Shown in pieces: positions 31,164-38,445 of a stretch of 38,472 nucleotides of DNA. Each line of letters opens with the position of its first letter. Within the stretch, counting starts at the first letter, position 1. The notes below the pieces were generated by a model. It was not told the DNA's origin. It searched no databases and was given only the letters and a program-made list of their open reading frames with translations. The position numbers and the translations under genes are program-made. The stretch lies in the IMG/VR virus record IMGVR_UViG_3300007512_000092, positions 1 to 38,472 of that record, one strand, 5' to 3'. This stretch comes from a virus.

Positions 31164-31596
31164 AGTTTAAATATTTATGTGGATTGATGTGATCTTCTGT
31201 CAGGATTACAAACTTCCAACCATGTCTATTACATACCTTTTCTGCAGCTTCCCATTTCGCCTGATTCCTTCCCCATTCTTTTACTTCTCGTAAATAACGA
31301 CTTTTCGACTTGGATTTTCTTGGGGGTTTGGTTTGATATTTTGGTTTGATTTCAACTATGAAATGATCACCATTTATAGTTTTCACATAGAAATCTGGGA
31401 AATACCGATGTCGTTTACCATCAATAGGAGAGATATATGGAACGACTATTTCCTCAGAGCCCCACTCAAGAATGTCTGGATTAGTGTCTAGATACACCAT
31501 AAATTTACGTTCCCATAGAGAACGATAAACAATACTAGTCACATCACCTTTGTATTTCGTCCGATTGGTCGGATGAAACTTTCCCTTATATGACAT
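31153..31596 (-). CDS. 4: Head completion nuclease, gp4-like
   Basis: 147 residues. MSYKGKFHPTNRTKYKGDVTSIVYRSLWERKFM, EWGSEEIVVPYISPIDGKRHRYFPDFYV and FIVEIKPKYQT match T4 gp4 (gp50/gp4) proteins. The E..PDF..EIKPK arrangement is a PD-(D/E)XK nuclease core. gp4 finishes heads after packaging so tails can attach. It is the first gene of the reverse-strand operon; a TATAAA-type box on that strand lies near 31612-31619. Confidence 0.87.
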   Translation of the reverse strand: MSYKGKFHPTNRTKYKGDVTSIVYRSLWERKFMVYLDTNPDILEWGSEEIVVPYISPIDGKRHRYFPDFYVKTINGDHFIVEIKPKYQTKPPRKSKSKSRYLREVKEWGRNQAKWEAAEKVCNRHGWKFVILTEDHINPHKYLNYGR

Positions 31597-31601
31597 AAAT
31601 A
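31594..31601 (+). promoter_or_regulatory. Probable T4-type late promoter for gp48
   Basis: CATAAATA, one base from consensus, 26 nt before the gp48 ATG. The CAT is also the start codon (read in reverse) of gp4, so the divergent genes share this short region. Confidence 0.5.
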
Positions 31602-31627
31602 CTTTTAGACAGTTTATAGGAATACTT

Positions 31628-32872
31628 ATGATGAATTTTATTGCTCAGTCTATGCGTAGATTTGGACTGGCACCAGATAACAAAGTAAAACCCAGTAATG
31701 TTACTGGAACACGAGCGGGCGCAAGTAGAAGTCCTATCGCTCACATGATGATAGGTTCTAAATGGTCTAAATCTACATTACAATATCCATTAGATATTCA
31801 AGGTAGATCAGACCAAGGACATTATATGATGTTTTATATTAATGAACCAGTTAATGCAGCTCCTGTAACTACACCAAAAAAGTTAAAACGTAAAGGTAAT
31901 GCTGGTTTATTAGCAAAACATGAGGCCGCCCAATCGAAGATGAAATCGTTTGTTGGTGGAATGGCAGCTGCAAGTGCTAATATGAAAAATGCAGCTCAGA
32001 TGGCTGCAAATGCAGCTTTGGGTATTTCAGAAAAAGCCGCAGCCGAAACACACGCATCAGCTTATGATGCAGCTTCTAATGTATGGACGCCTGGTGGAGA
32101 ACCTAAAACGATAGAAAGAAAAGCTTGGCAAGGGACAACTTCTACTTTATTACGAGTTGTTAGGACAAAAAGAACTACTGATTCAATTGTTCTCTATATG
32201 CCTAATGCACTTACTGCTAATTATGCAGCTGCATATAAAGAAGAAGAAATTGGTAGTACATTTGCAAACATATCCGCAAAAGGAATGGATGCATTTCAAA
32301 CTTCTGTTTCTGATGCACTATTAAGTAGTGGTGGACAAGGGCTCAAAGATGCATTTAAACTTGGTGCCGAAGTTCTAAAAGATAAAGTCGCTCAGAGTGC
32401 AGGAGCTGCTGGGTTGGGAAATCCAATGGCTATGAAAAACAAATTGGAAAACCAAGCAATGAATAATTACTTGGAAGTTATGTTTACAGGTATAGCTCAT
32501 CGTAAATTTTCATACAACTGGAAATTCACACCTAAGAATGCAGAAGAATCGGCCGAAGTTGACAACATCATTAGAAAGTTCAAATTTCATATGTTACCTG
32601 AGAAACCTTCCGATACAGAGTTTGGAAGATATTGGATTACTCCATCTGAGTTTGATTTATTCTATATGTTTAGAGGAGATGAAAATACATGGTTTAATAA
32701 AGTAGCAACTTGTGTATTAGTTAATATGGACATTAATTGGACTCCACAACAATACCAAACTTTCCGGCCTGTTACTGGAAAAAATGGAGCTCCACCTGTA
32801 GAAGTTGATTTAAAATTAGATTTTATGGAAACCAAACTCATAACAAAAGCAGAAGCGGCAGAAGGTTATTAA
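31628..32872 (+). CDS. 48: Baseplate tail-tube cap, gp48-like
   Basis: 414 residues. The middle is rich in alanine (about 90-160). The C-terminal part has FSYNWKFTPKNAEESAEVDNIIRKFKFHMLPE, RYWITPSEFDLFYMF and the MDINWTPQQYQTFRPV strand, characteristic of T4 gp48, which caps the baseplate and starts the tail tube. It overlaps gene 53 by 1 nt. Two adjacent ATG codons (31628, 31631) are possible starts. Confidence 0.85.
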   Translation: MMNFIAQSMRRFGLAPDNKVKPSNVTGTRAGASRSPIAHMMIGSKWSKSTLQYPLDIQGRSDQGHYMMFYINEPVNAAPVTTPKKLKRKGNAGLLAKHEAAQSKMKSFVGGMAAASANMKNAAQMAANAALGISEKAAAETHASAYDAASNVWTPGGEPKTIERKAWQGTTSTLLRVVRTKRTTDSIVLYMPNALTANYAAAYKEEEIGSTFANISAKGMDAFQTSVSDALLSSGGQGLKDAFKLGAEVLKDKVAQSAGAAGLGNPMAMKNKLENQAMNNYLEVMFTGIAHRKFSYNWKFTPKNAEESAEVDNIIRKFKFHMLPEKPSDTEFGRYWITPSEFDLFYMFRGDENTWFNKVATCVLVNMDINWTPQQYQTFRPVTGKNGAPPVEVDLKLDFMETKLITKAEAAEGY

Positions 32873-33390
32873 TGTCCTACTTTATAAATTTTCCTACAAC
32901 TCTATACGATCCTCATGGAATAGGGAACCAAAAGTTAGCTACAAATTTACTCAAACGAGTAAGAATTCGTACTAACATGAAAAAAGAATTTATTCTTCTA
33001 GATCCCTATGATATACAAGAAGGGGAAACTCCTGAGATAGTTGCAGATAAACATCATGGTAGTCCATATTATCATTGGGTAGTTATGATACTTAATGGTA
33101 TCAGTCATCCAATTCATGATTGGCCAAAAACTACAAGAGAAATGCAGTTATATCTAAAACAAAAATATGGTCTAGCCGCAGGACAAGATAGTGTACATCA
33201 TTATGAAATATCACAATCTTCTGGTGATACAACTCAAATGATTGAAGTTCCAGAAGGAACATCTGGAGCGAATGCTGTTACTAATTGGACCTATGAATGG
33301 AATTTAAATGAGTCAAAACGATCTATAGATTTACTTAGAAACAATTATCTAGGTATGTTTGTAGAAGAGTTTCAACAACTAATTTCATAA
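32872..33390 (+). CDS. 53: Baseplate wedge protein, gp53-like
   Basis: 172 residues. It begins SYFINFPTTLYDPHG and contains YDIQEGETPEIVADKHHGSPYYHWVVMILNGI, the LysM-like domain typical of gp53, which links baseplate wedges. Single-base overlaps with both neighbours suggest coupling. Confidence 0.85.
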   Translation: MSYFINFPTTLYDPHGIGNQKLATNLLKRVRIRTNMKKEFILLDPYDIQEGETPEIVADKHHGSPYYHWVVMILNGISHPIHDWPKTTREMQLYLKQKYGLAAGQDSVHHYEISQSSGDTTQMIEVPEGTSGANAVTNWTYEWNLNESKRSIDLLRNNYLGMFVEEFQQLIS

Positions 33391-34928
33391 TGTCAGCTAA
33401 CTCCACAAATCCAGAACAACTACAAAAAGCAGGAGATTATCGAATCGGAACGGCTTTAGTAGTTGGTGCATCTGGTATGCAAATCAATATAAAACATTTA
33501 ATATCAGAAGTCAATATTTACCAAGATATTAATACTCCATTTATATCTGGAAATATGGTAATTCAAGATGCAAGAGGTATCTATGAATTACTTCCTTTTC
33601 TGGGTCAAGAAAGACTTCTATTTGAATTGTCAACTCCTAGTTCAACTGGAATGATTGACATGACAGAATATTCTGCTTGGATTTACAATATTCAAGATAG
33701 ATTTCCTACTACAGATCGGGCCCAAACTTATATGCTTCAGTTTACTACTAATGAGGCTTACAAGAACCTTAGAACCAAGATATCCCAATCATTTGATGGA
33801 ACCATAGGAAATATGGTTGCAGATATATTGAAAAATGATACTTATTTGGGAACAAAAAAGAATGTCACTGTAGATCCTACCATGCATAGTAGGAAATATA
33901 TTGCACCCAATTTAAGACCTTTTAGGGTTATTAATCATCTCAAGGAACACGCAATAAGTGAGAAGGGTGAACCTTATTTTGTGTTTTATGAAGATCCTTA
34001 TGGGTTTCAGTTTAGATCATTAGATAGTTTACTAGGTGTAGCTGGTGAGAGTGCAGTAGTACATAAGAGAACCTTTAAATCTCAAGTTCCAGATGACCCT
34101 AATAATATTGATGATCAGATGTCATTACTTTTGAGTTTTCATGTGGATGATTCAAATAATACTCTTACCAATACTGGTGCAGGAATGTTTAATTCTACAT
34201 TGACTGTACATGATGTTTTTAATAAACAAGTGAATAGGTTTACTTTTAATTATATGGAAGATTCATACGATATTCGCAATAATACAAATCAAGACAGTGG
34301 TAGTTCTGGACCAATGGTGGCCATGACTCCTGTAGATAGGGATGGTAATTCTATTGTTGCATTTCCAGACGCTAAACATTATTTACATCCTAGTTCATCT
34401 GGGTATTTACACATGGAAGGTTCTTCTAGTTCTCCTGAGTATAATTATGTTGACAATATGGCAGCTGCATGGATGATGGAGAATAGATCCAGAGAATTAG
34501 AACTTGATTATTTTACTTTAGATGTTGCCATGTATGGAGATACTGGTTTATCAGTGGGAAATCTTATTAATTTAGTAATACCATCTAATAAACCACAAAA
34601 TACAACTGGTGGTCCAGAATCAAGGGATTCAATGTTATCGGGTAGATACTTGATAACTTCTTTGAGACACAAAGTAAATACAGGAGAAGGTATTCACACT
34701 ATGCATTGCAAGATCATGAAAGATTCGGTAATAGAAGCTTTTGTAGAACAGGCTACTCCTTGGGGTGAAGAACCTACAGGGGATCTATTATCTGCATTCG
34801 GAACAGGTTTATCTTTATCTTCCCTGGCAGCTGGGAAAATTCCAAATTTCGATTTGTCATTTCCTAGACCTAGTTTACCTGAATTTAAGATACCCGGCAG
34901 TTTTAAGTTGCCGAGTTTGCCTTGGTAA
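33390..34928 (+). CDS. 27: Baseplate hub protein, gp27-like
   Basis: 512 residues, longer than T4 gp27 (391). SEVNIYQDINTPFISGNMVIQDARGI and RKYIAPNLRPFRVINHLKEHA..PYFVFYEDPYGFQFRSL are the conserved hub-domain patterns. The protein ends in a proline-rich tail (FDLSFPRPSLPEFKIPGSF), absent in T4. Follows gp53 with one overlapping base. Confidence 0.78.
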   Translation: MSANSTNPEQLQKAGDYRIGTALVVGASGMQINIKHLISEVNIYQDINTPFISGNMVIQDARGIYELLPFLGQERLLFELSTPSSTGMIDMTEYSAWIYNIQDRFPTTDRAQTYMLQFTTNEAYKNLRTKISQSFDGTIGNMVADILKNDTYLGTKKNVTVDPTMHSRKYIAPNLRPFRVINHLKEHAISEKGEPYFVFYEDPYGFQFRSLDSLLGVAGESAVVHKRTFKSQVPDDPNNIDDQMSLLLSFHVDDSNNTLTNTGAGMFNSTLTVHDVFNKQVNRFTFNYMEDSYDIRNNTNQDSGSSGPMVAMTPVDRDGNSIVAFPDAKHYLHPSSSGYLHMEGSSSSPEYNYVDNMAAAWMMENRSRELELDYFTLDVAMYGDTGLSVGNLINLVIPSNKPQNTTGGPESRDSMLSGRYLITSLRHKVNTGEGIHTMHCKIMKDSVIEAFVEQATPWGEEPTGDLLSAFGTGLSLSSLAAGKIPNFDLSFPRPSLPEFKIPGSFKLPSLPW

Positions 34929-34978
34929 TGAGGTTAATGTGATGTCACTATCAACAACCCTTCATATAGGAGCTCTTC

Positions 34979-35146
34979 ATGAAAGCGAGATTAAAACAGA
35001 AACGAGTTTTTCAACATCAATCACGCACAACTATCCCAGATGAAGTTTATGATGATTATAAATATCATTATAAACAAGATTATACTGTAATCAATGAAGA
35101 CATTTCTACAACTCCGAGAGGGGATTTACGATCCAAATATATTTAA
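34979..35146 (+). CDS. Possible small basic protein overlapping the kinase gene
   Basis: 55 residues (MKARLKQKRVFQHQSRTTIP..) with a good AGGAG 8 nt upstream. It overlaps the next gene by 53 nt in another frame and contains the late-promoter sequence at 35057, so it could be a true gene with an embedded promoter or a fortuitous frame. Confidence 0.45.
   Translation: MKARLKQKRVFQHQSRTTIPDEVYDDYKYHYKQDYTVINEDISTTPRGDLRSKYI
35057..35064 (+). promoter_or_regulatory. T4-type late promoter
   Basis: Exact TATAAATA 30 nt before the kinase ATG at 35094. Confidence 0.5.
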
Positions 35147-35831
35147 AGCTGTCTTTCTTGCAGGGGGTCCAGGCTCGGGTAAATCCTTTGTAGTAGGTAA
35201 AACCCTTGGAGGTTTGGGCCTCACAATAATTAATTCCGATGAACCTTTTGAGAGGTATCTCAAGTTAGCTGGTCTTTCTATGAGAATGCCAGATGAAGAA
35301 CAAATACCAAGAGACATAGAACGCAAACGTGCAAAGAAAGTCACTGCGGCTCGTAAGGGTCATGCACTAGATGGTCGATTAGGTATTGTCATTGATGGTA
35401 CTGGAAAAGATTATGCAAAACTTGCAAAACAAGCAAATCAATTGAAAGAACTTGGATATGAAGTGTCTATGGTATTTGTGAACACATCACTAGAAACTGC
35501 ACTCTCACGAAATGAAAAACGTGCGAGGAAAGTCCCACCAAGAATAGCCGAAAAGGGTTGGAAAGATGTTCAGGCAAACCTTGGAAGATTTCAACAATAT
35601 TTTGGTCCAGATAAATTCTTTATTGTGGATAATAATGATGACCAAGAAGATCTCATGCAGATAAGTTCTAAACTTATTGCAAGAGCGGTCAGAAAAGCGG
35701 TGAACAATCCGATATCAAAAGCTTGGATTGCAAAAGAAATGGAAAAGAAAAAGATGTCAATTCCATCAAATCTCGATAAGTATCAAGGACGAAATGTTGG
35801 TGCAGGGGGTGGTGGATATGTTAAGAAATGA
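35094..35831 (+). CDS. P-loop kinase (zeta-toxin/AAA_33-like) with capsid-targeting-like N-terminus
   Basis: 245 residues. Walker A GGPGSGKS at 24-31, INSDEPF near 45 and IVIDGTGKD near 99 match small-molecule or polynucleotide kinases of the zeta-toxin/AAA_33 group. The lid region is arginine-rich (RNEKRARKVPPR). The substrate is unknown; candidates are nucleosides, sugars or nucleic-acid ends. The N-terminus MKTFLQLREG fits the capsid-targeting-like pattern with a LRE cleavage site. A late promoter lies 30 nt upstream. Confidence 0.8.
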   Translation: MKTFLQLREGIYDPNIFKAVFLAGGPGSGKSFVVGKTLGGLGLTIINSDEPFERYLKLAGLSMRMPDEEQIPRDIERKRAKKVTAARKGHALDGRLGIVIDGTGKDYAKLAKQANQLKELGYEVSMVFVNTSLETALSRNEKRARKVPPRIAEKGWKDVQANLGRFQQYFGPDKFFIVDNNDDQEDLMQISSKLIARAVRKAVNNPISKAWIAKEMEKKKMSIPSNLDKYQGRNVGAGGGGYVKK

Positions 35832-35832
35832 C

Positions 35833-35861
35833 TTGACATTTGAGATTTTTTAATATATAAT
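35833..35861 (+). promoter_or_regulatory. Perfect-consensus host-type promoter, leaderless gene
   Basis: TTGACA (35833-35838), 17 nt, TATAAT (35856-35861). The next ATG (35869) starts 7 nt after the -10 box, at the expected transcription start. Confidence 0.8.
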
Positions 35862-35868
35862 ACTCTTT

Positions 35869-36090
35869 ATGTTTTACGATACGATTATATGGGTTTTGGT
35901 CGTTATGGTAGTATCTAATTTATTCTATCGTAAAGGAATCAAAGCCGGTATTAAACATTCATTACTTAAACTTAGATTAACACAAGAACAGGTACATCTT
36001 CTTAATGAAGAACTTCAGAAAGATGGTTATGATCTTTCAGTTGAAACATTAAAAGAAGTACCAAAAAAAGACTTGACATTGTATAATTAA
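35869..36090 (+). CDS. Small membrane-anchored protein from a leaderless transcript
   Basis: 73 residues: one N-terminal transmembrane segment (about residues 5-20, IIWVLVVMVVSNLF), then a basic and helical cytoplasmic-like part. No ribosome site upstream; the ATG coincides with the expected start of transcription. The gene's end overlaps the next promoter (TTGACA at 36073). Function unknown; early expression likely. Confidence 0.65.
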   Translation: MFYDTIIWVLVVMVVSNLFYRKGIKAGIKHSLLKLRLTQEQVHLLNEELQKDGYDLSVETLKEVPKKDLTLYN

Positions 36091-36101
36091 TGTGTTATAG
36101 T
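36073..36101 (+). promoter_or_regulatory. Host-type promoter for a non-coding RNA
   Basis: TTGACA (36073-36078), 17 nt, TATAGT (36096-36101). The next 280 nt hold no convincing gene but several stable stems. Confidence 0.7.
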
Positions 36102-36107
36102 ATATGT

Positions 36108-36350
36108 TAGAATTTAATTGCAGTTAGGTGACGGCCTAACTGTAGGGATGTGCGTTGAATAACATCTTCGTCCACTGATGTAAAACGGCGTGTCACAGGT
36201 GGAGCTGAGGCCACCCTTCTGGTAACAGTAAGGGAGTCACATCACTCAATCCAGAGTGGGACACGGCAGGGAGGGAACAAATGCTACTGGAGTGAGCACC
36301 CCGAACTTGTAGGTAATCCAGAATCCTACCATCCCCCGAACACTTTTTCC
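36108..36350 (+). ncRNA. Candidate structured ncRNA, family unknown
   Basis: Stems seen: CAGTTAGG/CCTAACTG (36121-36128/36135-36142, 8 bp, extended by a G.T pair); long-range GGGATG/CATCCC (36145-36150/36330-36335); CGTGTC/GACACG (36189-36194/36260-36265); GGTGG/CCACC (36198-36202/36211-36215); CTTCTG-GTAA-CAG-T-AAG (36216-36232) with a GNRA loop; GTAGG/CCTAC (36310-36314/36325-36329). A T-run follows at 36343. It is not RNase P, 4.5S or a group I intron by any motif I can see. Confidence 0.5.
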
Positions 36351-36388
36351 TAAATATAACTACAATTAACCCACTAACGGAGGTAATC

Positions 36389-36610
36389 ATGTTAGATAAA
36401 GCTTTAGGTTGGATCAGAGGTTTAACCGAATTAGGAGTTGCACTTATCGCATTAGGTGTAGTTCTTCAAATCATTTTCGGTGCCGCTGTTCCTTTCATGC
36501 CAGTAGATGTTGTTGGATCAGTTGTTTCATTGGTCGGCAAATTAGGATCTGAAGGCCTGGTTGGTTTGGCCGCATTGTGGATTCTTTGGGGAATCTACGA
36601 CAAGAAATAA
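36389..36610 (+). CDS. Small two-span membrane protein (holin-like or coat-like)
   Basis: 73 residues with two hydrophobic segments (ALIALGVVLQIIFGAAVPF and GLVGLAALWILWGIY) joined by a glycine/valine-rich turn. A good GGAGG site precedes the ATG. I recall close relatives in marine T4-like phages without known function; a class II holin or membrane-stress protein is possible. A GC-rich double hairpin follows. Confidence 0.7.
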   Translation: MLDKALGWIRGLTELGVALIALGVVLQIIFGAAVPFMPVDVVGSVVSLVGKLGSEGLVGLAALWILWGIYDKK

Positions 36611-36615
36611 TAAAT

Positions 36616-36652
36616 CCCCCTATTGACAGAAGGGGGGGATGGATTCTCCCCC
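36616..36652 (+). terminator. Terminator with two competing hairpins
   Basis: CCCCCT (36616-36621) pairs with AGGGGG (36631-36636), and the same G-run (36632-36638) can pair with CCCCC (36648-36652) instead. The second form would lie just before the next start codon (36662). Confidence 0.5.
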
Positions 36653-36661
36653 TGTCTTATT

Positions 36662-36898
36662 ATGAAAACCCATATCCATATTAATATGCATACTATTCGT
36701 GCGAACAAAAAGCATGGAAAGCGTGATCCAGTAATTACCTGTAAAACTTATAAATCAAATACCTATGGTCATGAGGTTGATATTGATGGCCCTAGTAAAG
36801 TTGTATACTCACCAGACAAACCATTATCATGTGGAGCCCGTGTCTGGATTGAGACTGATTCAAAATATGTGAAAGTTGACGGACAACCAATATCGTAA
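36662..36898 (+). CDS. Conserved small protein of marine T4-like phages
   Basis: 78 residues from the ATG at 36662. KTHIHINMHTIRANKKHG and VITCKTYKSNTYGHEVDI, then SCGARVWIETD, form a compact beta-rich protein that I recall as conserved in cyanophages, with no known function. No clear ribosome site; the overlap with the competing hairpin suggests translational control. One-base overlap with the next gene. Confidence 0.7.
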   Translation: MKTHIHINMHTIRANKKHGKRDPVITCKTYKSNTYGHEVDIDGPSKVVYSPDKPLSCGARVWIETDSKYVKVDGQPIS

Positions 36899-37737
36899 TG
36901 AGTGAAAAATATGAACGTGTAGATTTCATGTCTACCTATGGAATGATACCTTATTCTATATGGGAAAGTGAGGATGCTAAATATTCAAATCCTATTCTCA
37001 AACATCTAAAGGAAAGACAGGGAGAATCTACTAGAGAGAATACCCTAAAGAGTTTTGGTGGGGCTGGAGAAAAGACAGCATATACTGCAACTACAAGTTA
37101 CTTCAATCCAAAACTTTGTAAGATGATATACTCATCTTATTGTCCTAAGAATGGTAATATATTTGACCCATTCTGTTCCGTAGTTCGTCCCTATATGGCT
37201 AAACTATTGGACTATAATTACGTTGGATGTGAGGTAAGAAAAGATGAATGTGAAAAAATAGAGAGTAAGTTAGATACTAATTCTTTGTTTGAACAGAGTA
37301 ATGTTCGTGTATTGAATATGGACTGTAGAGAGTTTGAATCAGACCAGAAGTTTGATTTGGTATTCACTTGCCCGCCATATTGGAATCTGGAAACTTATTC
37401 AGAACAGAGTAATGATATGAGCACCATATCAAGTTATTCTGAATTTCTTACAGAGATGAGTCGAGTGTATGAAAAGTGTGTATCCTTGATGCATGAAGAT
37501 TCGTATTGTTGTTTTGTGGTTGCAGATTTCAGAGATTATTCTGAAGGTCGCAAACTGATTAATCGGTTGGTTCCTTTTGTTTCGGACATGATTCGTTGTG
37601 GAGAGGATTCTGGTTTGACTTTGTACGATAAGGTGATAGTCAAGAAACCTATGGGTACAGCTCCATCCAGATTGAAACTCTGGAACAATAGAAAGACAGT
37701 CAGAATCCATGAGGAATTATTGGTTTTTAAAAAATAG
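36898..37737 (+). CDS. DNA-methyltransferase-like protein (N4/N6 amino-MTase fold)
   Basis: 279 residues. TCPPYW at 157-162 is motif IV (S/D-PPY) of amino-methyltransferases; FDPFC at 89-93 is motif I, but instead of FxGxG it reads FCSVV, so SAM binding may differ. Motif I precedes motif IV. The N-terminal part (YSIWESEDAKYSNPILKH..) resembles ParB-associated phage MTase-like proteins. It could modify adenine or cytosine, or have lost activity. No restriction partner is adjacent. Its stop overlaps the first base of a structured RNA element. Confidence 0.72.
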   Translation: MSEKYERVDFMSTYGMIPYSIWESEDAKYSNPILKHLKERQGESTRENTLKSFGGAGEKTAYTATTSYFNPKLCKMIYSSYCPKNGNIFDPFCSVVRPYMAKLLDYNYVGCEVRKDECEKIESKLDTNSLFEQSNVRVLNMDCREFESDQKFDLVFTCPPYWNLETYSEQSNDMSTISSYSEFLTEMSRVYEKCVSLMHEDSYCCFVVADFRDYSEGRKLINRLVPFVSDMIRCGEDSGLTLYDKVIVKKPMGTAPSRLKLWNNRKTVRIHEELLVFKK

Positions 37738-37874
37738 AGGATGTTGTTGTGTAGTGCGTTCAGATGACTACTGAACTACACCTACCACGGCTGGATTCGT
37801 CACCAGCTTATTGAAGGTAGTCTGAAGGAAGGGTGAATATTTGGCCCTAGACTATTGGATTTGCATCCTCTTTT
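37737..37874 (+). ncRNA. Candidate structured RNA with multi-way junction, family unknown
   Basis: GAGGATG (37737-37743) pairs with CATCCTC (37864-37870), followed by TTTT. Enclosed: hairpin A, GTGTAG-TGCG-TTCAG (37749-37763) with CTGAA-CTACAC (37771-37781), loop ATGACTA; hairpin B, CTACC..GCTGG (37782-37794) with CCAGC..GGTAG (37803-37820), loop ATTCGTCA; and a weaker hairpin C (TCT..GGG/CCC..AGA, 37821-37851). Loops A (TGAC) and B (GTCA) could kiss. tRNA-Tyr follows 7 nt after the T-run. Confidence 0.55.
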
Positions 37875-37880
37875 GTATTC

Positions 37881-37964
37881 GGGGAGGCTGAGCATAGGTG
37901 AGCCCAACGGGCTGTAAACCCGCCGTCTAAGACTGTGATGGTTCGACTCCATCTCTCCCCACCA
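37881..37964 (+). tRNA. tRNA-Tyr (GTA)
   Basis: Acceptor GGGGAGG/TCTCCCC, anticodon loop CTGTAAA with GTA, T arm GATGG/CCATC with loop TTCGACT and encoded ACCA. A long variable arm with a GTC/GAC stem makes it class II, as bacterial tRNA-Tyr should be. Confidence 0.9.
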
Positions 37965-37977
37965 ACTTCAGAGGAAT

Positions 37978-38166
37978 ATGCCCATATACGAATATAAATG
38001 TGAGGTCTGTACTCACTTAGAAGAGAGTATTGAGGACATTGATACCAAAGAAATACAATGTCCTGTATGTGATTCCAAGGCTCAAAGAATCATAAGTTTA
38101 TCCAGTTTTGAACTGAAAGGAGATGGATGGTACAAGGATGGGTACAGTTCCAAATCTACTAAATAG
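37978..38166 (+). CDS. FmdB-type zinc-ribbon protein
   Basis: 62 residues. MPIYEYKCEVCTH and QCPVCDSKAQRI give the two CxxC knuckles of the FmdB family; it is shorter than its relative at 19007. It begins 13 nt after tRNA-Tyr, with AGAGGA before the ATG. Function unknown. Confidence 0.8.
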   Translation: MPIYEYKCEVCTHLEESIEDIDTKEIQCPVCDSKAQRIISLSSFELKGDGWYKDGYSSKSTK

Positions 38167-38207
38167 TTTTATCGTTTTTGTTACTAACCTCAACAGGAGT
38201 CTCCCAC

Positions 38208-38414
38208 ATGACAAATTCAGATTCACCTTGGATTGTTGAAACAGCCGAGGACCACGAAGTATACAATAATCAAGGTAAAGCAATTGGTGTCGCAGAAGAA
38301 TATCAACTCAAAGGAAAAGATGTTTGTGTCTATCACAATGGACAAGTCAAACACAAATTTCATGGATACACTCAAGGAACCTTGGGACTAAACTATGATA
38401 GATTTTCTGTATAA
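38208..38414 (+). CDS. Small hypothetical protein
   Basis: 68 residues from the ATG at 38208, preceded by AGGAG; an in-frame TTG upstream (38178) is less likely. The sequence (MTNSDSPWIVETAEDHEVYN..) is beta-rich with no known domain. A late promoter overlaps its stop. Confidence 0.65.
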   Translation: MTNSDSPWIVETAEDHEVYNNQGKAIGVAEEYQLKGKDVCVYHNGQVKHKFHGYTQGTLGLNYDRFSV

Positions 38415-38417
38415 ATA
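38410..38417 (+). promoter_or_regulatory. T4-type late promoter
   Basis: Exact TATAAATA 28 nt before the ATG of the next gene. Confidence 0.6.
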
Positions 38418-38445
38418 TATCTAGAACAAATAAAGAATTTCGACT

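Noticed and set aside
36108-36350. RNase P RNA or group I intron as identity of this RNA
   Set aside because: The conserved GAGGAAAGUC and ACAGAA-type segments of RNase P and intron core motifs are absent.
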